From positions 1,860,001 through 1,924,000 of the forward strand of contig CBDDII010000003.1 of NCBI GenBank assembly GCA_965228905.1: DNA of 64,000 nt, given 5' to 3'. Under the pieces are notes generated by a model. It was given only the letters and a program-made list of their open reading frames with translations, was not told where the DNA came from and did not search any database. A program made the translations under genes and the position numbers. Numbering within the stretch: position 1 is the first letter of the stretch; every line of letters begins with the position of its first letter. This stretch comes from CALKXV01 sp965228905. Lineage in GTDB: Bacteria > Pseudomonadota > Alphaproteobacteria > Rhodobacterales > Rhodobacteraceae. Shown in pieces: positions 34,591 to 41,872 of the stretch.

Positions 34591-35580
34591 ATGATCCGCG
34601 CACTTGTCGTCGAAAAGGAAGAAGACGGGCCAACCTCGGCCTCGGTCCAGGAGATCGACGAAAGCCGGTTGCCCGAGGGCGATGTGACGGTGGCGGTCGA
34701 ATATTCGACCGTGAACTACAAGGACGGTTTGTGCATCGGGCCGGGTGGCGGGCTGGTCCGGGCCTATCCCCATGTGCCGGGCATCGACTTTGCAGGCACC
34801 GTCGAAAGCTCGGACGATCCGCGCTACGGCGAAGGCGACAAGGTGGTGCTGACCGGCTGGCGCGTGGGCGAGGCCCATTGGGGCGGTTACGCGGAAAAGG
34901 CGCGGGTGCAGGCCGATTGGTTGGTGCCTTTGCCCGAGGGGCTGACGACGCGACAGGCGATGGCGGTGGGCACGGCTGGTTTCACCGCGATGCTGGCGGT
35001 CATGGCGCTGGAGGATCACGGGCTGGCCCCGCACCAGGGCGAGGTTCTGGTGACGGGCGCGGCGGGCGGTGTCGGTTCGGTCGCAACGGCGATCCTTGCC
35101 AAGCTTGGCTATGAGGTGGCTGCGGTGACAGGGCGGCCCGAGGCGGAATATTACCTGACGGAGTTGGGTGCGTCGAAGATCGTGCCGCGCGACGAGATCA
35201 ACGAGACCGTGAAACGCCCCTTGGAAAGCGAGATGTGGGCCGGTTGTGTCGATGCCGTGGGCGGCGCCATGCTGGCGCGGGTTCTGGGGCAGATGAAATA
35301 CGGCGCATCGGTCGCCGCCGTGGGTCTGGCCGGCGGGGCGCAACTGCCTGCGACGGTGGTTCCGTTCCTGTTGCGCGGCGTGAACCTTTTGGGGATCGAC
35401 AGCGTGATGCAGCCCTATGACAACCGCTTGCGCGCCTGGGAGCGGATCGCGCGGGATCTGCCGATGGACAAGCTGGACGCGATGATCCAGCCCGCGACGC
35501 TGGAAGACCTGCCGCAACTTGGCGGTGATATCCTGCGCGGGCAGGTGCAGGGGCGCGTGGTCGTGGACGTGAAGGGCTGA
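34591..35580 (+). CDS. acuI: AcuI-like acryloyl-CoA reductase (YhdH family MDR)
   Basis: The 329-residue medium-chain reductase contains VNYKDGLCIG (residues 42-51), VPGIDFAGTV, TGWRVGEAHWGGYAEKARV and the nucleotide motif VTGAAGGVGSVATAIL (about 150-165). This is the YhdH/AcuI subfamily, whose Rhodobacter member reduces acryloyl-CoA with NADPH during DMSP and 3-hydroxypropionate metabolism. Other members reduce quinones or enones, so the substrate is inferred. ATG 34591 with AAAGGGAG is favoured over upstream in-frame starts. No other DMSP genes are in the window. Confidence 0.8.
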   Translation: MIRALVVEKEEDGPTSASVQEIDESRLPEGDVTVAVEYSTVNYKDGLCIGPGGGLVRAYPHVPGIDFAGTVESSDDPRYGEGDKVVLTGWRVGEAHWGGYAEKARVQADWLVPLPEGLTTRQAMAVGTAGFTAMLAVMALEDHGLAPHQGEVLVTGAAGGVGSVATAILAKLGYEVAAVTGRPEAEYYLTELGASKIVPRDEINETVKRPLESEMWAGCVDAVGGAMLARVLGQMKYGASVAAVGLAGGAQLPATVVPFLLRGVNLLGIDSVMQPYDNRLRAWERIARDLPMDKLDAMIQPATLEDLPQLGGDILRGQVQGRVVVDVKG

Positions 35581-35584
35581 GGCG

Positions 35585-35628
35585 CGATTTCCGAACGGAA
35601 ATCGTTGCAGAAAATTCGAATTTTCTGC
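35585..35628. repeat. Two adjacent perfect palindromes upstream of fabD
   Basis: CGATTTCCG/CGGAAATCG arms (35585-35593 and 35596-35604) with a two-base centre are followed two bases later by a 22-base perfect palindrome (35607-35628, centre TTCGAA). The second is followed by TTTCTT, so it could end the AcuI-like transcript. Alternatively the pair are protein-binding sites controlling fabD. Confidence 0.6.
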
Positions 35629-35666
35629 TTTCTTGGCGATAAGAACAAGGAAAAGGGAGGGGCGGT

Positions 35667-36599
35667 ATGAGCCTTGCAATGGTTTTCCCCGGACAGGGTG
35701 CGCAGACCATCGGGATGGGAAAGGATCTGGCCGAGGCCTATCCGGCGGCGCAAGCGGTTTTTGACGAGGTGGACGAGGCTTTGGGCGAAAGCCTGTCCTC
35801 GCTGATCTGGGAGGGGGAGGCCGAGACGTTGACGCTGACCCAGAACGCCCAGCCCGCGCTGATGGCGACATCCATGGCGGCGATGCGGGCCTTGGAGGCT
35901 GAAGGCATCGAGGTGACGCGCGCGGCCTATGTCGCGGGTCATTCGCTGGGCGAGTATTCGGCCCTTTGTGCGGCAGGCGCTTTGGGCCTGGCCGATACCG
36001 CGCGGCTGTTGCGCCTGCGTGGCCAGGCGATGCAGCGGGCGGTGCCGGTGGGCGAAGGTGCGATGGCGGCGGTTCTGGGCCTTGGGCTGGAGGACGTGGT
36101 GGCCCTGGCCGAGGAAGCGGCGGGCGACGGTGTCTGCCAGGTGGCCAATGAGAACGACCCGATGCAGAACGTGATTTCCGGTTCGGCCGAGGCGGTTCAG
36201 CGGGCGGTGGACATGGCCAAGGAGAAGGGCGCGAAACGTGCGCTGATGCTGCCGGTGTCTGCCCCCTTCCATTGTGCCTTGATGAAGCCTGCTGCGGAAG
36301 AAATGGCGGCGGCCTTGCTGAGTGTGGACATCAAGGCGCCGAAAGTGCCTGTGGTGGCGAACGTGCGCGCCGAGGCGGTGAGCGACCCCGCCGAGATCAA
36401 GGCGTTGCTGGTGGAGCAGGTCGCGGGCCGGGTGCGCTGGAGCAGTTCGGTGGCCTGGATGGCGGACCAGGGTGTGAACGCCTTTTGGGAGGTCGGCGCG
36501 GGCAAGGCCCTGTCGGGCATGATCCGCCGGATCGCGAAAGAGGCGGAGACACGCGCTGTCGGGACGGCGGCCGGCGTTGCAGAGGCGGCGGCGGGTTAG
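35667..36599 (+). CDS. fabD: Malonyl-CoA--ACP transacylase
   Basis: FabD loads malonyl groups onto acyl carrier protein. The 310-residue protein begins MSLAMVFPGQGAQTIGMGKDL, has the Ser nucleophile in AGHSLGEYSAL (near residue 92), the active-site histidine in SAPFHCALM (near 200) and ends normally. A strong AGGGAGGGG site precedes the ATG. First gene of the fabD-fabG-acpP-fabF group. Confidence 0.97.
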   Translation: MSLAMVFPGQGAQTIGMGKDLAEAYPAAQAVFDEVDEALGESLSSLIWEGEAETLTLTQNAQPALMATSMAAMRALEAEGIEVTRAAYVAGHSLGEYSALCAAGALGLADTARLLRLRGQAMQRAVPVGEGAMAAVLGLGLEDVVALAEEAAGDGVCQVANENDPMQNVISGSAEAVQRAVDMAKEKGAKRALMLPVSAPFHCALMKPAAEEMAAALLSVDIKAPKVPVVANVRAEAVSDPAEIKALLVEQVAGRVRWSSSVAWMADQGVNAFWEVGAGKALSGMIRRIAKEAETRAVGTAAGVAEAAAG

Positions 36600-36665
36600 G
36601 GGGCGCTGCCCCCGTCCCCCGTTTCACGAGGGACTCCCCCGAGGTATTTATGACGGAAAGAAGGC
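36600..36665. repeat. GC-rich intergenic element of the Rhodobacterales type
   Basis: The region between fabD and fabG reads GGGGGCGCTGCCCCCG, then CCCCCG and CGAGGGACTCCCCCGAGG, followed by TATTTATGACGGAAAG. The hairpin GGGGGC-GCT-GCCCCC and the GAGGTATTT-type ending resemble a short repeat that recurs in many Rhodobacteraceae genomes as I recall. Only one copy is in this window. Confidence 0.45.
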
Positions 36666-36695
36666 CGGAGCGTCGGTCAGGAAAAGGAACAGGCA

Positions 36696-37433
36696 ATGTT
36701 TGATTTGAGCGGGAAATGCGCCCTTGTGACCGGGGCGTCAGGGGGCATCGGGGCAGCGATTGCCAAGGCCCTGCACGGGGCCGGGGCGACGGTGGGTCTG
36801 TCGGGCACGCGGGTCGAGCCATTGGAGGCTTTGGCGGCGGAACTGGGCGAGCGGGCGCATGTGCTGCCCTGCAACCTGTCTGACAGCGCCGCGGTCTCCG
36901 AATTGCCGAAACAGGCGATCGAGGCGATGGGTGCAGTGGATATCCTGGTCAACAACGCCGGGATCACGCGGGACAACCTGTTCATGCGGATGTCGGAAGA
37001 GGAATGGGACGACGTTCTGCTGGTGAACCTGAAGAGCGCGATGCTGCTGTCTAAGGGCGTGATGCGGGGCATGATGAAGGCGCGTTGGGGGCGGATCGTG
37101 AATATCTCGTCCATCGTGGGGGCCACGGGCAATCCGGGGCAGGCGAATTACGCGGCCTCGAAGGCCGGTTTGGTGGGCATGTCGAAGAGCCTGGCCTATG
37201 AGGTGGCCAGTCGGGGGATCACGGTGAACGCGGTTGCACCGGGCTTCATCACCACGGCGATGACCGAAAAGCTGAACGACGATCAGAAGTCCGCGATCCT
37301 GGCCCAGGTGCCCGCCGGGCGGATGGGCGAGGCCGAGGAAATCGCGGCGGGCGTGTTGTACCTGGCCAGCCCGGAAGCGGGTTACGTCACGGGAACAACG
37401 TTGCATGTCAATGGCGGAATGGCCATGTTATAA
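36696..37433 (+). CDS. fabG: 3-oxoacyl-ACP reductase
   Basis: FabG reduces 3-oxoacyl-ACP with NADPH. The 245-residue SDR has TGASGGIGAAIA (residues 8-19), NNAGITRDNL, the catalytic Ser in NISSIVG and the active-site YAASKAG pair (Tyr and Lys), ending GGMAML as is typical. It lies 96 bases after fabD and precedes acpP. Unlike the SDR at 27316, all catalytic residues are present. Confidence 0.97.
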   Translation: MFDLSGKCALVTGASGGIGAAIAKALHGAGATVGLSGTRVEPLEALAAELGERAHVLPCNLSDSAAVSELPKQAIEAMGAVDILVNNAGITRDNLFMRMSEEEWDDVLLVNLKSAMLLSKGVMRGMMKARWGRIVNISSIVGATGNPGQANYAASKAGLVGMSKSLAYEVASRGITVNAVAPGFITTAMTEKLNDDQKSAILAQVPAGRMGEAEEIAAGVLYLASPEAGYVTGTTLHVNGGMAML

Positions 37434-37592
37434 GGGGTTCGGGAGCCGGTATCATAGTGTTTGCCTTGGCAGGACAGATGGTATATGCGGCGCTCATCCC
37501 AGCCGGGGCCTTTGGTTTCCGGCCTATATTCGTCCCTCGGGGCGGCAATGAAGAACCGGGGGCAACTCCCGAGGAACACGTGAGGAATTAAT

Positions 37593-37826
37593 ATGAGCGA
37601 CATCGCTGATCGTACGCGCAAAATCGTCGTCGAAAATCTGGGCGTTGAAGAAGACAAGGTTGTCGAGAACGCTTCGTTCATCGACGATCTGGGTGCTGAC
37701 AGCCTGGACACCGTTGAGCTGGTCATGGCTTTCGAAGAAGAATTCGGGATCGAGATTCCCGATGATGCGGCCGAGACCATCCAGACATTCGGCGACGCGG
37801 TGAAATTCATCAGCGAAGCGTCATAA
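37593..37826 (+). CDS. acpP: Acyl carrier protein
   Basis: A 77-residue acidic four-helix protein with the phosphopantetheine attachment motif LGADSLDTVELVMAFEEEFG (Ser near residue 36). ATG follows GTGAGGAATT. The codon use and length match AcpP. Transcription ends at the hairpin 37854-37881. The intergenic DNA upstream (37434-37592) is long enough for a separate promoter, as expected for this highly expressed gene. Confidence 0.98.
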   Translation: MSDIADRTRKIVVENLGVEEDKVVENASFIDDLGADSLDTVELVMAFEEEFGIEIPDDAAETIQTFGDAVKFISEAS

Positions 37827-37853
37827 GCGTCTGTAAAGACGTCAGATTTTAAG

Positions 37854-37881
37854 CGGCCTCTGGGTTTCCCGGGGCCGTTTT
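37854..37881 (+). terminator. Intrinsic terminator after acpP
   Basis: CGGCCTCTGGG (37854-37864) pairs with CCCGGGGCCG (37868-37877) with one bulge and G-T pairs, followed by TTTT. It lies 8 bases before the stop of the convergent PilZ-like gene. Confidence 0.7.
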
Positions 37882-37888
37882 CGCGTTC

Positions 37889-38782
37889 TCACCCCCCTGT
37901 CAGAAGCGTTTGCAGGTCGGCTTCGTCGAGCCTTTCGTCGAACAGGATGCCCGCGTAGTGGGTGTTGGACCAGATGACGGTCGCCGGTTGCTGGCCGGTT
38001 GGCAGCGCAAGGTCGATGGGTTCGCCGCCCTCGGGCGGGTCGGGCAGTTTCAGCTTCATCCCGCCGAGCGATATGTCGAGCGCGGTGACGTCCCGCGTGC
38101 CGTTTGTGCCGTTTTCGCTGGTATAGGTGGCCGGAAAGTCGAGGCTGATGCGGTGGCGGGGCAGGCGTTCGGCCATGTGGATCTTGACGCGGCGGGAACG
38201 CGCAATGGCGGCCACCAGCCCGGCGAGTACGGTGAGACCGGCGAGTGCGGACAGGATCAGGGTGAGAGAGGTTGTGCCCTCGGAGGCCTGTGCCGCGCCT
38301 TGTGATCCCGATTTGGGGCCGAATTCTATCTTGCGCGTGCCGTCTTCGGACCCTTGATTGTCGCTGCTGTGGGACGAACCGCCGCCGGAAGCCCCGTCGA
38401 GGCAACCGGAACGGTCGATGAAATCGGCGAGGAGTTCCACCTCGTCACGGGCGTCGAGGAAGCGGAAAGGGGAAAGATCTGCGGCGGTGATGACGTCGCG
38501 GGTCAACTCGCGGGCGGTTTCGAGGGCGGCGATCAGGTCGGCGGTTGAGGCTCCGGCGTCGATTTTGTCAATGAATCCGGCAAAGTCCATGTTGGCGAGG
38601 TTCGGGTAGAGTCGCGCGGCGGCGCGGGTGCGCTTCGGGTCATCCTCGGTCACGATAACGCGGAGGCCGTCGTGGAACCGGGCAAGCCGAATGACGGCAT
38701 CGCAATCGGCAAAAACCGGCGATGGTGTCGAAAAACAGATTACTCCAAGAGCCAGAAAAGCCCCTGTGCAACGGTGGTCCAT
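37889..38782 (-). CDS. Secreted/membrane protein with C-terminal PilZ-like domain
   Basis: The 297-residue protein starts with a signal-like hydrophobic segment (about residues 8-25), has a periplasmic-looking region with a few Cys, a Ser/Gly-rich linker and a transmembrane helix (about 172-191, LTLILSALAGLTVLAGLVAA). A cytoplasmic C-terminal domain follows, with RLPRHRISLDFPATY and DISLGGMKL, the pattern of PilZ domains. The usual RxxxR is imperfect (RLPRHR), so c-di-GMP binding is uncertain. It is inverted between acpP and fabF. Confidence 0.7.
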   Translation of the reverse strand: MDHRCTGAFLALGVICFSTPSPVFADCDAVIRLARFHDGLRVIVTEDDPKRTRAAARLYPNLANMDFAGFIDKIDAGASTADLIAALETARELTRDVITAADLSPFRFLDARDEVELLADFIDRSGCLDGASGGGSSHSSDNQGSEDGTRKIEFGPKSGSQGAAQASEGTTSLTLILSALAGLTVLAGLVAAIARSRRVKIHMAERLPRHRISLDFPATYTSENGTNGTRDVTALDISLGGMKLKLPDPPEGGEPIDLALPTGQQPATVIWSNTHYAGILFDERLDEADLQTLLTGG

Positions 38783-38903
38783 GGCTTTTGTTAACCTCTG
38801 GCCTTTGCCGATTGGTTAAGGCGGGAACGTGCCCGTCCAGATTGCAGAGGGGCCTTTGGGGGTGTATGTGTCGGCAAAAGACTAATGGAATGGGGATTTG
38901 GGC

Positions 38904-40166
38904 ATGCGTCGAGTGGTTGTGACGGGATTGGGCGTTGTTTCTCCTCTGGCTTCCGGGGTCGAGGCGACCTGGTCGCGCCTGTTGTCGGGGCAATCGGCAG
39001 CGGGGACGATCTCGCGGTTCGATGCCAGCCATCTGGCGACGACATACGCCTGCGAGGTGCCGCGCGGTGACGGTTCGGACGGGACGTTCAATCCCGACGA
39101 CTGGATGGAGCCGAAAGAGGCGCGCAAGGTCGATGAATTCATCCTTTACGGCATGGCGGCCGCCGAGCAGGCGGTGAAGGACGCCGGGATCGGGGACCTG
39201 TCGGACGAAGAGAAGCTGCGCACGGGCGTGATGATCGGGTCCGGCATCGGCGGGTTGCAGACGATTGCCGAGACGGCGATCACGCTGAAGGAACGCGGGC
39301 CGCGCCGCGTGTCGCCGTTCTTCATTCCTGCGGCGCTTATCAACCTGGCCTCGGGCCAGGTGAGCATTCGTTTCGGGTTCAAGGGGCCGAACCATTCGGT
39401 GGTGACGGCCTGTTCGACGGGCGCGCACGCCATCGGCGATGCGTCGCGGCTGATCATGCTGGGCGATGCCGACGTCATGGTTGCCGGCGGGGCGGAAAGC
39501 CCGATCTGCGAGATCGGCATTGCCGGGTTCAACGCCTGCAAGGCGCTGTCGACCAAGCGGGGCGACGAGCCTCAAAAGGCCAGCCGCCCCTATGACGCGG
39601 ACCGCGACGGGTTCGTGATGGGCGAGGGTGCGGGCGTTGTCGTGTTGGAGGAATACGAGCACGCCAAGGCACGCGGCGCGAAAATCTATGCCGAGATCCT
39701 GGGGTATGGGCTGTCGGGCGATGCTTACCACATTACCGCGCCTTCCGAGGATGGCGAGGGCGGGGAACGGGCGATGCGCAACGCCTTGCGGTCTGCGGGT
39801 CTGACGGGCGCGGATGTGGATTACATCAATGCGCACGGAACCTCGACCATGGCCGATACCATCGAGTTGGGCGCGGTGGAGCGCGTGATGGGCGACGCGG
39901 CCAAGGGGGCGACGATGACGTCGACCAAATCGTCCATCGGCCATTTGCTGGGGGCTGCCGGCGCGGTAGAGGCGATTTTCTGTATCCTGGCCTTGCGCGA
40001 TCAGGTGGCTCCGCCGACCATCAACCTTGATAACCCGGCCATCGAGCCGATGCTGGATCTGGCGCCGAACACCAAGCGGGAACGCGAGATCAAGGTGGCC
40101 TTGTCGAACTCGTTCGGGTTTGGCGGCACAAATGCGTCTTTGGTCATGGGACGGGTTGATCGCTGA
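38904..40166 (+). CDS. fabF: 3-oxoacyl-ACP synthase II
   Basis: FabF elongates acyl-ACP by condensing with malonyl-ACP. The protein is about 420 residues, with the nucleophile in VVTACSTGAHAIGDA (Cys near residue 165), the two active-site histidines in NAHGTSTMADT and SSIGHLLGAAGAVEA, and the C-terminal NSFGFGGTNAS. ATG 38904 is preferred over TTG 38898. Its TGA shares the A with the mltG start. Confidence 0.97.
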   Translation: MRRVVVTGLGVVSPLASGVEATWSRLLSGQSAAGTISRFDASHLATTYACEVPRGDGSDGTFNPDDWMEPKEARKVDEFILYGMAAAEQAVKDAGIGDLSDEEKLRTGVMIGSGIGGLQTIAETAITLKERGPRRVSPFFIPAALINLASGQVSIRFGFKGPNHSVVTACSTGAHAIGDASRLIMLGDADVMVAGGAESPICEIGIAGFNACKALSTKRGDEPQKASRPYDADRDGFVMGEGAGVVVLEEYEHAKARGAKIYAEILGYGLSGDAYHITAPSEDGEGGERAMRNALRSAGLTGADVDYINAHGTSTMADTIELGAVERVMGDAAKGATMTSTKSSIGHLLGAAGAVEAIFCILALRDQVAPPTINLDNPAIEPMLDLAPNTKREREIKVALSNSFGFGGTNASLVMGRVDR

Positions 40167-41326
40167 TGTGGCGGAACTTTGCGTCCAATCTTTTGACGAT
40201 CCTGATCGTTGCGATGATCGCCGTGGCCGGTGTGATCGGCTGGGGGCAGCGCCAGTACGTTGCCGAGGGGCCTTTGGAGGAACCGATCTGTCTTCAGGTG
40301 CCGCGTGGCGGGTCGATGGCGGGGGTTGCCGATGATCTGGCGGGATCGGGTGCGGTATCCAATGCCACGATCTTTCGCCTTGGGGCGCAGTATTCGGGGT
40401 TGTCGCCGCGTCTGAAGGCCGGGTCGTTCCTGATCGAGGAAGGCACCTCGATGCAGGATATTGTCGGCGAGATCACCGGCGACGGACTTTCGACCTGCGG
40501 CACCGAGGTCATTTACGTGATTTCCGTCAACGGTCAGACAAAGCGGGTGCGCGAGTTGAATGCGGCGACGCAGGAGTTCGAAGTGATCGCCGAGTTCGAC
40601 CCGGCGGCGGTGGAAGAGGTGCCTGCGGAATACACCGAAGCGCTGGAGGATGTGGCGACGCGGGTGCGCGTGGTGGTCGTGGAAGGCGTGACCTCGTGGC
40701 AGGTGGTCGAGGCGCTGAAAGCCTCGGAACTCTTCGAGGGCGAGGTGCCGGAGGTGCCTGCCGAGGGCACGTTGGCGCCTGACGGATACGAGATCAGGCC
40801 GGGCATGGAGCGGACGACCTTCCTGTCGGACATGGCGGCGGTGCAGGCGCGCAACCTGGAAGAGGCCTGGGCGAACCGGTCGGACAACGCCGTGGTCGAA
40901 ACGCCGGAAGAGGCTTTGATCCTGGCGTCGATCATCGAAAAGGAGACCGCCCTTGGCGAAGAGCGCCCGTTGGTGTCGGCCGTGTTTTCGAACCGGTTGA
41001 AGCAGGGGATCAAGTTGCAGACGGACCCGACGGTGATCTACGGGGTGACCGAGGGCAAGGGCGTGTTGGGGCGCGGCATCCGGCAGAGCGAGCTCAGGGC
41101 CGAGAACCGCTGGAACACCTATGTCATCGACGGATTGCCCGCGACGCCGATCGCGAATCCGGGCAAGGCGGCGATCGAGGCTGCGGTGAACCCGGTGGAT
41201 TCGGATTTCATCTTTTTCGTAGCGAAGACGCTGGATCCGAAGGACGGGCATGTCTTTGCGGTGACGCTGGACGAGCATAACCGGAACGTGGCGGCCTATC
41301 GCGCGCTGGAGCGGGAAAACCAGTAA
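40166..41326 (+). CDS. mltG: Endolytic murein transglycosylase MltG
   Basis: MltG cuts nascent glycan strands at the inner membrane and so sets chain length. The 386-residue protein has an N-terminal membrane helix (about residues 8-26), a LysM-like domain region, and the catalytic YceG block ILASIIEKETAL (Glu near residue 258) with YGVTEGKG and NTYVIDGLPATPIANPG. The one-base overlap with fabF is common in alphaproteobacteria. Confidence 0.95.
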   Translation: MWRNFASNLLTILIVAMIAVAGVIGWGQRQYVAEGPLEEPICLQVPRGGSMAGVADDLAGSGAVSNATIFRLGAQYSGLSPRLKAGSFLIEEGTSMQDIVGEITGDGLSTCGTEVIYVISVNGQTKRVRELNAATQEFEVIAEFDPAAVEEVPAEYTEALEDVATRVRVVVVEGVTSWQVVEALKASELFEGEVPEVPAEGTLAPDGYEIRPGMERTTFLSDMAAVQARNLEEAWANRSDNAVVETPEEALILASIIEKETALGEERPLVSAVFSNRLKQGIKLQTDPTVIYGVTEGKGVLGRGIRQSELRAENRWNTYVIDGLPATPIANPGKAAIEAAVNPVDSDFIFFVAKTLDPKDGHVFAVTLDEHNRNVAAYRALERENQ

Positions 41327-41341
41327 GCCCTTCGGGGGCTT
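41325..41341 (+). terminator. Short hairpin at the mltG stop
   Basis: AAGCCC (41325-41330) and GGGCTT (41336-41341) flank a five-base loop with no T-run after it. A weak terminator at best. Confidence 0.3.
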
Positions 41342-41415
41342 GGCGAATTGGGTCGCGTTTACGATTTCTTAATCGCTGCGAACGGTATTTGTCAATTCTA
41401 TCAACCACTTAGACG

Positions 41416-41444
41416 TTGACAGATCGAACGGTCCGGCGTATACC
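41416..41444 (+). promoter_or_regulatory. Strong sigma-70-type promoter upstream of the GTA remnant
   Basis: TTGACA (41416-41421) and TATACC (41439-41444) are separated by exactly 17 bases. This is the best housekeeping promoter match I found in the window and is aimed at GTA gene g1, about 90 bases downstream. Transcription would begin near 41451. Confidence 0.6.
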
Positions 41445-41471
41445 TTCAGGCAAGATAGGACAGGTGAAGAC

Positions 41472-41504
41472 GCGGCCACGGGGCATCCCGGCGGCCGCTT
41501 TTTT
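41472..41504 (+). terminator. Leader terminator between the promoter and GTA g1
   Basis: GCGGCC (41472-41477) pairs with GGCCGC (41493-41498), with an inner GGG/CCC stem, followed by six T (41499-41504). It lies only 20-50 bases downstream of the predicted start site, so it would yield a tiny leader RNA unless it is read through. It could act as an attenuator, a small-RNA terminator or a distal mltG terminator. Confidence 0.65.
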
Positions 41505-41536
41505 GTCGCGAAACTCCGGATATGAGGGGCAGGGTC

Positions 41537-41872
41537 ATGGCAGACGATCCGTCGGTTCTTGCCGGTACGGCGAGCGCGCGGTTTGCGTTGGAACAGAGTA
41601 TGAAATCTCTTTCCGAATTGATCCTGGCTTTCGAGGAACTGACCGAACGCCTGGGTGATCCCGAAGGGCAGATTTCGCCGTCTGAAGTGTCGAAGGCGCG
41701 GGTCGCCTTTGCACATGTCCGTTCGCAACTTGTCGAAGAGGTGGGCAAGCATGAAAAACGTGTTCTCGAGTCAAAAGGACTCGTCGCAAACGCACCAATT
41801 GATTTCGACGCGCTCCGCGCTTCAATCGGGAGCAAGCTTGGTCGCATCCGCGACGCCAGAGACGCAGAGTGA
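41537..41872 (+). CDS. GTA g1-like protein (small terminase-type)
   Basis: The 111-residue protein is helical, starts MADDPSVLAGTASARFAL and has a coiled region (LSELILAFEELTERLGD) and a C-terminal basic helix. Position directly before the terminase frame, and the size, fit orfg1 of the Rhodobacter capsulatus GTA, recently viewed as a small terminase subunit. Similarity beyond position is my inference. ATG 41537 has AGGGGCAGGG upstream. It overlaps the terminase frame, whose start may lie later. Confidence 0.65.
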   Translation: MADDPSVLAGTASARFALEQSMKSLSELILAFEELTERLGDPEGQISPSEVSKARVAFAHVRSQLVEEVGKHEKRVLESKGLVANAPIDFDALRASIGSKLGRIRDARDAE

